A stretch of DNA of 50,104 nt, taken from assembly GCA_030621085.1 (NCBI GenBank), contig JAUXIJ010000015.1:1-50104 (forward strand), read 5' to 3'. Position 1 is the stretch's first letter. Each line of letters starts with the position of its first letter. Under the pieces are notes generated by a model, which saw only the letters and a program-made list of their open reading frames with translations, ran no database searches and was not told where the DNA came from. The position numbers were made by a program, and so were the translations under genes. Shown here piece after piece: positions 1 through 8,953 of the stretch. Origin of the DNA: Candidatus Cloacimonadota bacterium (GTDB lineage: Bacteria; Cloacimonadota; Cloacimonadia; Cloacimonadales; TCS61).

Positions 1-1
1 T

Positions 2-1627
2 TATGAAGCAAAACAACCAACACTTTTTGAACAGGGGAAATCCAGAACTGAACAAGTTTTGGATTTTATTAGAAAAGAAAATATCTCTTATTCAGAAATA
101 TCCGAATTTATCAAAAGTAATTTTACTAAAAATAATGTTATTATTACTAATTCAAAAATGAATAAAACAAAAACTGAAAAAACAACAGAAGAACAAGAAA
201 GATTGCTAAATAATCTTGAAGATAAAAACAACCATATTAGAGCAATTTTTACTGTTGATAGATTAACCGAGGGATGGGATGTTTTAAATCTTTTTGATAT
301 TGTTCGCTTATATAAGTCCAGAGATTCAAAAGCAGGCAAGCCAGGCAAAACAACAACTGCCGAAGCTCAATTGATCGGTCGCGGAGCAAGATATTTCCCG
401 TTCAAAATCACAAATGATCAAGACAGGTTCAAAAGGAAATATGATATTCCTAATAATATAAATGAATTAAAAATCATTGAGGAACTGCATTATCATACAA
501 TTGAAGACAGCAGATACATCTCAGAGTTAACAAAAGCACTTATTGATACTGGAATTTATGATGATGAAAAAGATTTTGTTGAAAGAGAATTGAAATTAAA
601 AGAGAGATTTAAAGATACTGATTTGTATAAAAAGGGTGTAGTTTTTGAGAATAAAAAAGTAAAAAATGAATATGAGAATATCCGATCTTTTGAAGATTTG
701 GGTGTGAAAAAACGTAACATTGAATTTGTTCTTTCTTCGGGTGAAGGAGCAGTAACAGAAGCTTTTAACGAAAATGAAGTTAAGTCGGCTGTTTCAGAAA
801 AAAAACATAAAGATGTAAAATTAGAGCAGATTCCAATTCACATAATCAAAAATGCTTTAGCCAGAAATGATTTCTTCCATTTCAGCAATATCAAACATTA
901 TTTTCCTTCAATTACCTCGATTAATGATTTGATCCAACAAAAAGAATATTTAAGAAGTCTTGCAATAACTTTCAAAGGCACAAAAGAAAGAATCTCAAAT
1001 ATTACAAATTCGGATTACTTTTGTGCAGTCATTCAATTGCTAAATGAAATTGAGAAAGACATTAGAAACAATTTATACGATTATTTTGGCACTTATGATT
1101 TTAACGAAGTCAGCACTATAAAAGATAAATTCCCTGAAATTATTAAATTGAAAATTGCCAAAAATAATGAAAGGGCAAGAAGCCAAGCAGCCTTTTTGGC
1201 TGATGAAGATTGGTACGCTTACAATGATAATTTCGGAACCCCTGAAGAAAAGCAATTTGTAGAAATGTTTGCTCGAAGATTTGATAAAATTGCTAAAAAA
1301 TATTCTGATATTTATTTAATTCGTAACGAACGAAAAGTTAAGATCTTTGATAAGAAAGGCAGACGATTTGAACCTGATTTTTTACTATTCTTAAAACAGA
1401 AAGCAAAAGAAAACATTACATATCAGATGTTCATTGAACCTAAAGGTGCTCAATTTTTGGAAAAAGATAAATGGAAAGAAGATTTTCTTAATGAAATACG
1501 ATCTGAATTTAAAGATAAAGTAATCAATTATTCATCAGATAAATTCAGATTAACTGGTGTTCCATTTTATAATAATGAAAACGAAAATGAATTCATTGAG
1601 TCTTTTGAATCAGCTTTAATAGATTAA
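2..1627 (+). CDS. Type III restriction enzyme Res subunit, C-terminal part (5' truncated by window edge)
   Basis: The reading frame is open from base 2, so the gene starts outside the window and about 541 C-terminal residues are visible. The first part carries the late helicase motifs of SF2 translocases: motif V-like 'DRLTEGWDVLNLFDIVRLY' and motif VI-like 'QLIGRGARYFPF'. Near the end, 'FEPDFLLFL' followed by 'QMFIEPKG' fits the D...ExK core of the PD-(D/E)XK nuclease of type III Res proteins. Family members are around 900-1000 residues, so the Walker A/B motifs should lie to the left. Res proteins cut DNA in complex with a Mod methyltransferase; no mod gene is visible here and it would be expected upstream. 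The gene is AT-rich and Lys/Asn-rich. The family call is firm; whether the system is complete cannot be judged. Confidence 0.88.
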   Translation, partial: YEAKQPTLFEQGKSRTEQVLDFIRKENISYSEISEFIKSNFTKNNVIITNSKMNKTKTEKTTEEQERLLNNLEDKNNHIRAIFTVDRLTEGWDVLNLFDIVRLYKSRDSKAGKPGKTTTAEAQLIGRGARYFPFKITNDQDRFKRKYDIPNNINELKIIEELHYHTIEDSRYISELTKALIDTGIYDDEKDFVERELKLKERFKDTDLYKKGVVFENKKVKNEYENIRSFEDLGVKKRNIEFVLSSGEGAVTEAFNENEVKSAVSEKKHKDVKLEQIPIHIIKNALARNDFFHFSNIKHYFPSITSINDLIQQKEYLRSLAITFKGTKERISNITNSDYFCAVIQLLNEIEKDIRNNLYDYFGTYDFNEVSTIKDKFPEIIKLKIAKNNERARSQAAFLADEDWYAYNDNFGTPEEKQFVEMFARRFDKIAKKYSDIYLIRNERKVKIFDKKGRRFEPDFLLFLKQKAKENITYQMFIEPKGAQFLEKDKWKEDFLNEIRSEFKDKVINYSSDKFRLTGVPFYNNENENEFIESFESALID

Positions 1628-1725
1628 CCAACCCCCAAAACCCTAATAAATATTTTTTTTTAACATTGACTTCCAATATTAAAATATAAACTTTCCTAAT
1701 AAAAAAAAAGACAAAAGGAATTGTA

Positions 1726-3096
1726 TTGGCTGAAAGAGTAATAAAAAAAGCAAAACTCATCGAAGGACCTGTAGGCAAAACGCTGGTAAACCTTACTATT
1801 CCCATGTTCTTTGCCATGATCGGGATGGTTGCCTTCAACCTGGTGGATACCTTCTTTGTAGGAAAACTAGGAACTAACGAACTGGCAGCACTCAGCTTCA
1901 CATTTCCTGTGATCCTGGTAATAAACAGCATAGCGCTGGGAATCGGCATGGGAGCTGCTGCATTGATCTCCCGTGCTATCGGAGAAGGAGACCAGCACAA
2001 AGTACAAAGGCTTACAACAGACGGACTCACACTTGCTTTTTTAATAGTTATCGTTTTTGTAATTATCGGTCTTTCAACCATTGATCCGCTGTTCAAGGCA
2101 CTGGGAGCAACTGCGGAAATACTGCCGCTCATAAGAAAATATATGAGCATCTGGTATTATGGAATGGTATTCGTAGTTGTGCCAATGGTCGGCAATAATG
2201 CAATCCGGGCAACAGGTGATTCCAAAACACCCAGTGCCATAATGATGGTTGCAGTTACAATTAATTTCATTATGGACCCGATGTTGATCTTTGGTTTTGG
2301 ACCTTTTCCACGGCTGGGAATTGCCGGAGCTGCTCTCTCTACTGTTATAGCAAGATTTACTACATTTTCAGTTGCGCTTTGGGTGCTGGGTCACCGTGAA
2401 AAAATGATATCTTTTGCTAACTTGAAATTTAAGGAAGTTCTGGATTCATGGAGATCGATCCTGTTTATTGGAGTGCCTATAGCGAGTGCCAGGATAATGG
2501 TACCTTTATCTATGGGTATTATCACCCGTATAATAGCAGGTTATGGGTCAAAAGCCGTAGCCGGCTTTGGTGTTTCTTATCGTATAGAATTTTTTGGATT
2601 GGCAATAATACGTGCACTATCATCTGTTTTTGGACCTTTTGTAGGTCAAAACATTGGTGCAAAGAAGTTCGACAGGGTTCATTTAAGTATTAAATTAAGT
2701 AAAGGATTCGCTGTTATCTGGGGAGCTTTGATGTTCATAATTCTAACTATCGCTGCCCGACCTATTGCCGTAATATTTAATAAAGACCCGCAAGTTGTTT
2801 CAACCATTATATTGTATTTGAAAATAATTCCCATCGCATTTGGATTACAAGGGATCATGCACATCTGCAATATTTCTTTGAACGTACTTCACAAACCGCT
2901 GCAAGCTGCCGGTCTTATATTCGTTCAGATGTTCCTGCTATATATACCACTTGCCTATTTTGGTTCAAAATACTTCGATCTGAAGGGTTTGTTCTATGGC
3001 ATTGCTACAGCCTATATAATCTCCGGTATTCTTGCTCATTTTGTTTTGAAGAAATACCTGTCTGACTTTGAAAGGAAAGTTAATAATGGATCTTGA
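1726..3096 (+). CDS. MATE family multidrug/Na+ efflux transporter
   Basis: A 456-residue polytopic inner-membrane protein with about 12 hydrophobic segments in two similar halves, the usual MATE size. The N-terminus 'GPVGKTLVNLTIPMFFAM' followed by 'LVDTFFVGKLG' is typical of bacterial MATE (NorM/DinF-like) proteins, which export cationic drugs or metabolites in exchange for Na+ or H+. The second half repeats the pattern ('GVPIASARIMVPLS', 'IIAGYGSKAVAGFG'). The start is the TTG at 1726, preceded by an 'AAAAGGAA' Shine-Dalgarno; no upstream ATG fits. The stop overlaps the start of the YjbR gene by 11 bases, so the two are probably cotranslated. The substrate cannot be read from the sequence. 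Confidence 0.93.
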   Translation: MAERVIKKAKLIEGPVGKTLVNLTIPMFFAMIGMVAFNLVDTFFVGKLGTNELAALSFTFPVILVINSIALGIGMGAAALISRAIGEGDQHKVQRLTTDGLTLAFLIVIVFVIIGLSTIDPLFKALGATAEILPLIRKYMSIWYYGMVFVVVPMVGNNAIRATGDSKTPSAIMMVAVTINFIMDPMLIFGFGPFPRLGIAGAALSTVIARFTTFSVALWVLGHREKMISFANLKFKEVLDSWRSILFIGVPIASARIMVPLSMGIITRIIAGYGSKAVAGFGVSYRIEFFGLAIIRALSSVFGPFVGQNIGAKKFDRVHLSIKLSKGFAVIWGALMFIILTIAARPIAVIFNKDPQVVSTIILYLKIIPIAFGLQGIMHICNISLNVLHKPLQAAGLIFVQMFLLYIPLAYFGSKYFDLKGLFYGIATAYIISGILAHFVLKKYLSDFERKVNNGS

Positions 3097-3439
3097 AATT
3101 CTTAGAAGATATTGTTCACAAAAGAAAGGTGTTACGGAAGATTTTCCATTTGATGATGTAACCATGGTGATCAAGGTTGGCAATAAAATGTTCCTGCTAA
3201 TGAACATCACCCAGCAACCATTGCGTATGAACCTTAAATGTGATCCCTTGGTGGCAGAGGGATTACGAGATAGATACAAATCCGTTTTGCCGGGATATCA
3301 TATGAATAAAATGCACTGGAATACGATAATACTTGACGGTACAATTCCCGAAAATGTTATCTGCTCGATGATAGATGATTCTTACGATCTTGTATATTCC
3401 GGATTGAAAAAAAGTGAACGTGAAAAGATAGGAAAGTAG
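3086..3439 (+). CDS. MmcQ/YjbR family protein (117 aa)
   Basis: A small cytosolic protein of the MmcQ/YjbR family (CyaY-like fold, putative DNA-binding). 'GVTEDFPFDDVTMVIKV', then 'LKCDPLVAEGLRDRY', 'PGYHMNKMHWNTI' and a C-terminal 'DSYDLVYSGLKKSER' follow the family pattern (E.FPF.......VFKV, KC.P.....LR, P.YHMNK.HW, SY.LV...L). The start is the ATG at 3086 rather than an in-frame TTG at 3068: 'AAAGGAAAG' sits just upstream, the N-terminus 'MDLEILRRYCSQKKG' matches the family, and the start overlaps the end of the MATE gene. The biological role of the family is poorly defined. Confidence 0.9.
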   Translation: MDLEILRRYCSQKKGVTEDFPFDDVTMVIKVGNKMFLLMNITQQPLRMNLKCDPLVAEGLRDRYKSVLPGYHMNKMHWNTIILDGTIPENVICSMIDDSYDLVYSGLKKSEREKIGK

Positions 3440-3448
3440 GAGTGTAAA

Positions 3449-4756
3449 TTGTATTACAATGCCAGAAGGTTGCTCTTTCCACTTATTATACCACTGCTAT
3501 TGATCTTGTTTTCGATGATCGTGGTATGGCAATGGCCGCAGTTTTCCGGCAAGATGGACAATACTTCAGAACTAAGTGCATTTCTTGTGATAATTCCTCT
3601 TATGCCTTTTTTTCTTTTCGCATTTACGATCATCCTGGGCTGGCGTTCCAATAATACAGGTCTCATCCTCATTTCGGTTATTCTGATAATTGCATATTTT
3701 GCTGCCGATAACGTTTTCGGTGGCGTAGAAAACTATAACTATTCCATCATACCTGCCGCCTTGATCTTTTTGATCCCGTTGAATATTCTTTTTTTTGCCG
3801 GGATCAAGAAACGGAATTTCATTTCGAAGAGCGGTATCTTCTACTTCATACTTATTGTTTCAGAAGTTTTCCTGGTCTATCTGACATGCTTCATTATCGA
3901 TAAACCCGAATCGAAGTTTGTATTCGATCTGCAAAAAGAATTTCCTGTTTTCTCTAAAAATATTCTGGGATTTACCGGTATTTTCAGTTCTTTTCTTTCT
4001 TATAAAACTGTAGGAAATATTTCCCTGTCTGTAATCCTCATCTTCTTTCTTTTCATGTTTCTGTTGATACTGTATTATATCAGAAACCGCGATGTGCTGG
4101 CTGCAGGTTATGTGAGCATACTGTGCCCTCTTTTCCTGGGAATAAACACTTCCTCATCTCATCCTGCCCTCATGATCTATTTCACTACAGCAGGATTGAT
4201 CCTCATTATTTTTACTATCGAATCATCTTTTTCTCTTGCTTATATAGATGAACTTACAGGACTGCCCGGCAGGCGCAGTCTGTCGGAAACTATGGCAAAT
4301 CTTGGAAAGAATTATTCTATAGCTATGATAGATATAGATCTTTTTAAGAAATTTAATGATACATATGGTCACAAAACCGGTGATCAGGTTTTAAAGATGG
4401 TGGCAACCAAACTCAGTGAAGTTTCCGGTGGAGCCAAATCTTTCCGGTATGGCGGAGAAGAATTCACTGTGATCTTTCCCGGAAAAAACGCAAAAGAAGC
4501 TCAAATGTATTTAGAAGAATATCGGCAATCGTTGGAATCAACACAATTTGTTGTTCGCAACAAAGAGCGGATTTCCAGTAGTCCGAATAACCGGGGTAGA
4601 TCTATTGGAAAAGATCATAAACAGGTTAAAATTACAGTAAGCATTGGGATTGCAGAATATACCAAAGAACTGGCAAAACCTGAGAAAGTTCTTAAAATGG
4701 CAGATAAAATCCTTTACAAAGCAAAACGGGCAGGAAGAAATAGGGTTAGAATATAA
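3449..4756 (+). CDS. Membrane-bound GGDEF diguanylate cyclase
   Basis: 435 residues. The first 270 or so form seven to eight hydrophobic membrane segments with no recognised sensor domain. A C-terminal GGDEF domain follows, starting at 'DELTGLPGRRSLSE' and containing the catalytic signature GGEEF at residues 335-339 ('FRYGGEEFTVIF') and the Mg-binding 'DIDLFKKFNDTYGH'. The protein should make cyclic di-GMP at the inner membrane. The inhibitory I-site (RxxD, normally ending five residues before GGEEF) is absent: those positions read S and A. A roughly 20-residue Ser/Arg/Lys-rich stretch is inserted before the last strand ('VSIGIAEYTKE'). The start is TTG at 3449 with 'TAGGAG' upstream, 9 bases after the YjbR stop. 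The next gene encodes a c-di-GMP phosphodiesterase, so the pair likely balances the signal. Confidence 0.92.
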   Translation: MYYNARRLLFPLIIPLLLILFSMIVVWQWPQFSGKMDNTSELSAFLVIIPLMPFFLFAFTIILGWRSNNTGLILISVILIIAYFAADNVFGGVENYNYSIIPAALIFLIPLNILFFAGIKKRNFISKSGIFYFILIVSEVFLVYLTCFIIDKPESKFVFDLQKEFPVFSKNILGFTGIFSSFLSYKTVGNISLSVILIFFLFMFLLILYYIRNRDVLAAGYVSILCPLFLGINTSSSHPALMIYFTTAGLILIIFTIESSFSLAYIDELTGLPGRRSLSETMANLGKNYSIAMIDIDLFKKFNDTYGHKTGDQVLKMVATKLSEVSGGAKSFRYGGEEFTVIFPGKNAKEAQMYLEEYRQSLESTQFVVRNKERISSSPNNRGRSIGKDHKQVKITVSIGIAEYTKELAKPEKVLKMADKILYKAKRAGRNRVRI

Positions 4757-4777
4757 TATCATATATAAGGAATTGAT

Positions 4778-5878
4778 ATGAATAAAGATAACATTGATTC
4801 AAAAAAGACTTCTCCAGAGCAGAAAGAGCTTGTTAAAGAATTTGAGAAAACAAAAAAAACTCTGGAAGAAACTAATAAATTCCTCCTCAACATTTTAGAA
4901 AGTTCTTCTTCAGTTTCTATTATTTCTACCGATCTTGAACAAAATATACTCTACTGGAATTCGGGAGCAGAGAACATTTTTGGCTTTAAATCAGAAGAAG
5001 TTGTGGGTGTTCGTAAAATTGATATAATTTATGCCGATGCTTCTACTATTCACCAGGTTCAAAAAGTTAGAAAACAAATTATAAAAACTGAAAAAGGAAT
5101 GAACTGTGAACTTAAACAAGTCACTAAAAACGGACGAATACTCTGGAGCCGCATGACTCTCACTCCCAGATTCGGTAAAAATGGCAAGATCATAGGCATT
5201 CTGGGTATTGGTGAAGATATTACAGAACACAAACGTGCAGATGCGGAACTTCGTGATACAATGGAAAAACTTCGCAAAACACTTACCGGCATCATCCATG
5301 CTACAGAAATGATAATTGAAACCCGGGATCCTTATACAGCCGGGCATCAACGCCGGGTTGCCACCCTTGCCAAAGCAATTGCCAAAAAACTGAGCTTACC
5401 GGAAATACAGGTAGAAGGTGTGTATATGGTAGGAGTTATCCACGATCTTGGCAAAATATCCGTTCCTGCAGAAATACTCAGTATGCCGCGCCGTCTTACA
5501 GAAGCCGAATTCAATCTTATCAAAAACCATCCTAAAGCCGGATATGATATTTTAAAAAATATCGAATTTCCCTGGCCGGTTGCCGATATTGTTCTTCAGC
5601 ATCACGAACGGATAAACGGCTCCGGCTATCCTGCCGGATTAGAAGGAAATGATATCATTTTAGAAGCAAAAGTTTTAGCTGTAGCCGATGTAGTGGAATC
5701 CATGGTTTCGCATAGACCATATCGTGCTTCTTTCCCCCTAAAAAGAGCACTGGGTGAGATAACACAGAATAGAGAAATACTCTACGACCCGGACATTGTG
5801 GATTGTTGCCTGGAGCTATTCAATAAAGATAATTTCCAATTTGAAGAGAGAGAAGAACCTTCTCCATTATTAGGATGA
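4778..5878 (+). CDS. PAS domain / HD-GYP cyclic-di-GMP phosphodiesterase
   Basis: 366 residues without a membrane segment. A charged coiled-coil (about residues 10-40) leads into a PAS sensor domain with its PAC motif (about 40-155, ending 'GIGEDITEHKRADAEL'), a short signalling helix, and an HD-GYP domain (about 170-350). The HD pair is H222-D223 ('GVIHDLGKISVP'), a further metal site is H275-H276 ('QHHERINGSG'), and the GYP motif is at residues 283-285. These residues indicate an active binuclear metal phosphodiesterase that hydrolyses c-di-GMP. The gene follows the GGDEF cyclase by 21 bases, so synthesis and breakdown are encoded together. Its stop overlaps the next start (ATGA). The PAS ligand is unknown. 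Confidence 0.94.
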   Translation: MNKDNIDSKKTSPEQKELVKEFEKTKKTLEETNKFLLNILESSSSVSIISTDLEQNILYWNSGAENIFGFKSEEVVGVRKIDIIYADASTIHQVQKVRKQIIKTEKGMNCELKQVTKNGRILWSRMTLTPRFGKNGKIIGILGIGEDITEHKRADAELRDTMEKLRKTLTGIIHATEMIIETRDPYTAGHQRRVATLAKAIAKKLSLPEIQVEGVYMVGVIHDLGKISVPAEILSMPRRLTEAEFNLIKNHPKAGYDILKNIEFPWPVADIVLQHHERINGSGYPAGLEGNDIILEAKVLAVADVVESMVSHRPYRASFPLKRALGEITQNREILYDPDIVDCCLELFNKDNFQFEEREEPSPLLG

Positions 5879-6219
5879 TTATGTTTTGTCCGAAATGTAA
5901 ATCTGAGTTTGTAAAGGGTATGACCATCTGCCCGGAATGCAATGAAACACTTGTACAAAAACTTCCCGAAAATAAATTTGTGGAATTTGTGAAATTATGT
6001 GAATCACCCAATCCTTCCATGACAGCAATTATTAAATCCATTCTGGATAGTGTAGATATTCAATATTTTGTGAGGGGTGAAAACATGCAGACGCTCTTCG
6101 GTGGATGTTTGGAATTCACTAATCCTCGTCTTTCACGTGTTGAATTCCTAGTGAGCAAAGAAGATAAGGAAACAGCTTTGGAACTCATCAAAGAGATCGA
6201 GCCGGATGAAGATCAATAA
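5875..6219 (+). CDS. Zinc-ribbon protein with DUF2007-like signal-transducing domain (114 aa)
   Basis: The N-terminus has two CxxC pairs ('FCPKCKSEF' and 'ICPECNETL') forming a small zinc ribbon. It is followed by a DUF2007-type domain: 'KLCESPNPSMTAIIKSILD', 'FVRGENMQTLFGG' and 'VEFLVSKEDKETALELIKE'. DUF2007 proteins are annotated as putative signal-transducing proteins with no established biochemistry. The start at 5875 overlaps the HD-GYP stop in an ATGA arrangement; a second in-frame ATG at 5881 is possible. Its position after the cyclase and phosphodiesterase suggests, by context only, a link to c-di-GMP signalling. Confidence 0.8.
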   Translation: MIMFCPKCKSEFVKGMTICPECNETLVQKLPENKFVEFVKLCESPNPSMTAIIKSILDSVDIQYFVRGENMQTLFGGCLEFTNPRLSRVEFLVSKEDKETALELIKEIEPDEDQ

Positions 6220-6235
6220 ATAATTTGGAGTAAAG

Positions 6236-8878
6236 ATGAAAAAAATATTGTTTGTAGAATTATTAATAATTCTTTTAGTTCAGTTTTTAAACGCTTCCGA
6301 CAAATTCGATGCTGAGAGCGTTATCTCTTCCGAAGATATTATTAAAGCTGTAGCAGAAGCCAAGGCAGACAGCCTTACATCCAAACAGGATTTTGAAGAA
6401 TGTATAAAAGATTTTGAGAAGATCGAGGGTATGTTCACTTTGTACAGGAACATTGAAGATGGTACGGTCTTTTTACAAATATTGCCCGATCAATTCGGCA
6501 AAATTTTCCTGTGTAATATGACCCGTCAGACCGGTGATGCGTATATATTCGATGCATCTTCCATGATGTGGAATTTTCCGTTTTTCTTTAAAAAAATAAA
6601 TAAACGTGTGCAACTGATCCAGAAAAATCTAAAATTCAGAGCAGAAGAACCCGCAATGAAAAGAGCAGTGGAAAACAGTATTACAAATTCCATAATTGCT
6701 TCCTCAAATATTGTATGCAAACCGCAGGCAGAATCCGGAGCCATCCTGATCAAAGCATCCGACCTCTTCCTGAAAGACATGGCAAACGTGGAAAGCCGTA
6801 CAGATAGCCGGAAGATGGGATATAGCTTTGATAAAGAAAACAGCTATTTCGATAAAATAAAATCATTCCCCTTGAATACGGAAATCGATGTGGTGCTGCA
6901 TTATCAGACTGGAAAATGGCAGAATATCTATACACTGCCGGATTCACGAAGTATGATCCATCGTTATCATTACAGCCTGGCAGAGATCCCCGAATCGAAT
7001 TATAAACCCAGACTCGCAGATGATAGGCTGGGACACTTCACAACTATATTCCAGGACTATTCAAATCTTCTTATCGAAGATCCCTATGTACGTTATATAA
7101 ATCGCTGGCATATAGAAAAAAATGATCCCAAAGCAAAAATTTCCAGAGCAAAAAAACCAATTGTATTCTGGTTGGAAAATACGATTCCGGTAGAATTTCG
7201 GGAAGCCTGTCGTAAAGGTGTACTTCTCTGGAATGATGCTTTTGAGAAAATCGGGATAACGGATGCGATAGTGGTAAAAGAAATGCCGGATGATGCCGAT
7301 TGGGATCCAGCCGATTCACGTTATAACACGATTCGCTGGTTTATCCAACCTGGCGGTGGATATGCTGTGGGACCATCACATGCCAATCCTTTTACAGGAG
7401 AATTGTACGATGCCGATGTGCGTATCAGTGTAGATTTTATGCGTTATTTTTTCATGGAATATGAAGAACTGATAAATCCAGACGGATGGATAAAAAGATT
7501 GCAATCTGCCAGATGGGAAGAGACTGATCTGAATAACCATTACGAAAGTGATGCCTTTGCCAGGGGTTTGTCTCAGCAAATGGCTTTCGGTTGGAACATC
7601 CTGCAAACCAGAGGGATTTTCCAGGATAATCCTGTTGATATGAAAGAGTTCGTCGATCAGGGAATAATTGCGCTTGTTGTTCACGAAGTGGGTCACACAT
7701 TAGGATTGCGCCACAATTTCAAAGCCAGTACTTATTATACAACAGAAGAATTGCAGGATAAAAAATTCACTTCCCAACATGGCATCAGCGGTTCGGTGAT
7801 GGATTATAATCCTCTTAACCTGGCACCGATAAATGGAAAACAGGGAGATTATTTCCAGGTTCAACTCGGTACCTGGGATTATTGGGTAATGGAATATGCT
7901 TATGCCATCTTTGATGAAAAGAAAGAAGCAAAAGAACTGGAAAAAATAGCTCGTAAATGCACAAAACCATACCTGGATTACGGTACAGACGAAGATGCCT
8001 ACGGTTATTCCAGCAGGGGTGTAGACCCACTCTGTAATATGTTCGACTTGGGCAGCGATCCTATCGGTTACTATGAAGAGCGCATCGAACTTGCCAAAGA
8101 GATATGGAAAGACATTCCCAAAAACTTTGAAAAAAAAGGAAAATCATATAAGAAATTACGTTCGGTTTTCTGGATAGCTTTACGTGAATACAGAAATGCA
8201 GCAAATAATGTAAGTAAATATATTGGCGGATTGTATTCTCACCGCGACCATATTGGCGATCCCAAAGGCAGACCACCATTTGAAATGGTTCCGGCTGCTG
8301 AGCAGAGAAGAGCCTTGAATTTCCTTACCCGGAACATCTTGGCAAAAAATGCTTTTGATTTTGATCCGGAACTTCTGAATAAACTTGTTTTGGAAAAAAT
8401 GGGTAAATTCACCGGCAGCATCTGGGAAGCTAAAAGACAGGACTACCCGATCCATACAGTGGTTACCGGGGTTCAGGCTATAATTCTGTCCCATCTATAT
8501 GACCCGATAGTGCTGGGAAGATTACATGACAATGCAGTTAAATTCGATGCGAGTGAAGATATTTTTTCAATGGCAGAGATGTTTGTCACAATGAAAAACT
8601 CCATCTGGAATGAACTGACAGATAACAGCAATATAAATAGTTACCGTCGCGAACTGCAAAGAATACATCTGTACAGATTAACTCAAATCATTCTTGAAGA
8701 CAACAATGCTCTGCCCAAAGATGCCGTCTCACTTGCCAGAACAAACCTGAAAGAAATTCAAAAACAAATTAGAGAAATGAATAAAACAGAACTGGATACA
8801 ATTACCATCGCTCACCTGGATGAAATTCATGATAATATAAGTGCAGTATTAAACGCACAGTTCCAGATAAATGAATAG
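6236..8878 (+). CDS. Secreted zinc-dependent metalloprotease (DUF5117/DUF4953 metzincin type)
   Basis: 880 residues with a signal peptide (about 1-20, 'KKILFVELLIILLVQFLNA'). The catalytic motif is the extended metzincin site HEVGHTLGLRH, with zinc ligands H483, H487 and H493 and catalytic E484. The Met-turn is probably 'SGSVMDYNPLN' shortly after. The N-terminal part, with 'FGKIFLCNMTRQTGD' and 'VVLHYQTGKW', resembles the DUF5118/DUF5117 domains that precede this peptidase domain in Bacteroidota-type proteins. The protein is probably exported to the periplasm or cell surface and degrades protein. It has no C-terminal sorting tail, unlike the secreted proteins further right. A good 'TTGGAGTAAAG' ribosome site precedes the ATG. 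It lies 16 bases after the zinc-ribbon gene. Confidence 0.92.
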   Translation: MKKILFVELLIILLVQFLNASDKFDAESVISSEDIIKAVAEAKADSLTSKQDFEECIKDFEKIEGMFTLYRNIEDGTVFLQILPDQFGKIFLCNMTRQTGDAYIFDASSMMWNFPFFFKKINKRVQLIQKNLKFRAEEPAMKRAVENSITNSIIASSNIVCKPQAESGAILIKASDLFLKDMANVESRTDSRKMGYSFDKENSYFDKIKSFPLNTEIDVVLHYQTGKWQNIYTLPDSRSMIHRYHYSLAEIPESNYKPRLADDRLGHFTTIFQDYSNLLIEDPYVRYINRWHIEKNDPKAKISRAKKPIVFWLENTIPVEFREACRKGVLLWNDAFEKIGITDAIVVKEMPDDADWDPADSRYNTIRWFIQPGGGYAVGPSHANPFTGELYDADVRISVDFMRYFFMEYEELINPDGWIKRLQSARWEETDLNNHYESDAFARGLSQQMAFGWNILQTRGIFQDNPVDMKEFVDQGIIALVVHEVGHTLGLRHNFKASTYYTTEELQDKKFTSQHGISGSVMDYNPLNLAPINGKQGDYFQVQLGTWDYWVMEYAYAIFDEKKEAKELEKIARKCTKPYLDYGTDEDAYGYSSRGVDPLCNMFDLGSDPIGYYEERIELAKEIWKDIPKNFEKKGKSYKKLRSVFWIALREYRNAANNVSKYIGGLYSHRDHIGDPKGRPPFEMVPAAEQRRALNFLTRNILAKNAFDFDPELLNKLVLEKMGKFTGSIWEAKRQDYPIHTVVTGVQAIILSHLYDPIVLGRLHDNAVKFDASEDIFSMAEMFVTMKNSIWNELTDNSNINSYRRELQRIHLYRLTQIILEDNNALPKDAVSLARTNLKEIQKQIREMNKTELDTITIAHLDEIHDNISAVLNAQFQINE

Positions 8879-8907
8879 ATGTGGAAACCGCTGAAGCGAT
8901 TATCCTC

Positions 8908-8935
8908 TCGTTCCCATGCTCCTGCGAGGGAACGA
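8908..8935. repeat. Short palindromic element (CGTTCCC family) between genes
   Basis: An 8-bp perfect inverted repeat, TCGTTCCC / GGGAACGA, with a 12-base loop. It lies between the metalloprotease stop and the Shine-Dalgarno of the next gene. Related CGTTCCC/GGGAACG palindromes occur inside coding sequence at 12801-12856 and 34101-34132. It is not followed by a T-run, so a terminator role is unlikely. Confidence 0.7.
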
Positions 8936-8953
8936 ATAACAAAGGAGGTTATC

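Noticed and set aside
1666..1690. TTGACT (1666-1671) and TATAAA (1685-1690) as a promoter for the MATE gene
   Set aside because: The spacer is only 13 bases, too short for a sigma-70 promoter.
1593..2150. 185-codon open frame on the minus strand opposite the MATE gene
   Set aside because: It lies fully antisense to a clear MATE coding region, has no recognisable domain or ribosome site, and its composition mirrors the opposite strand.
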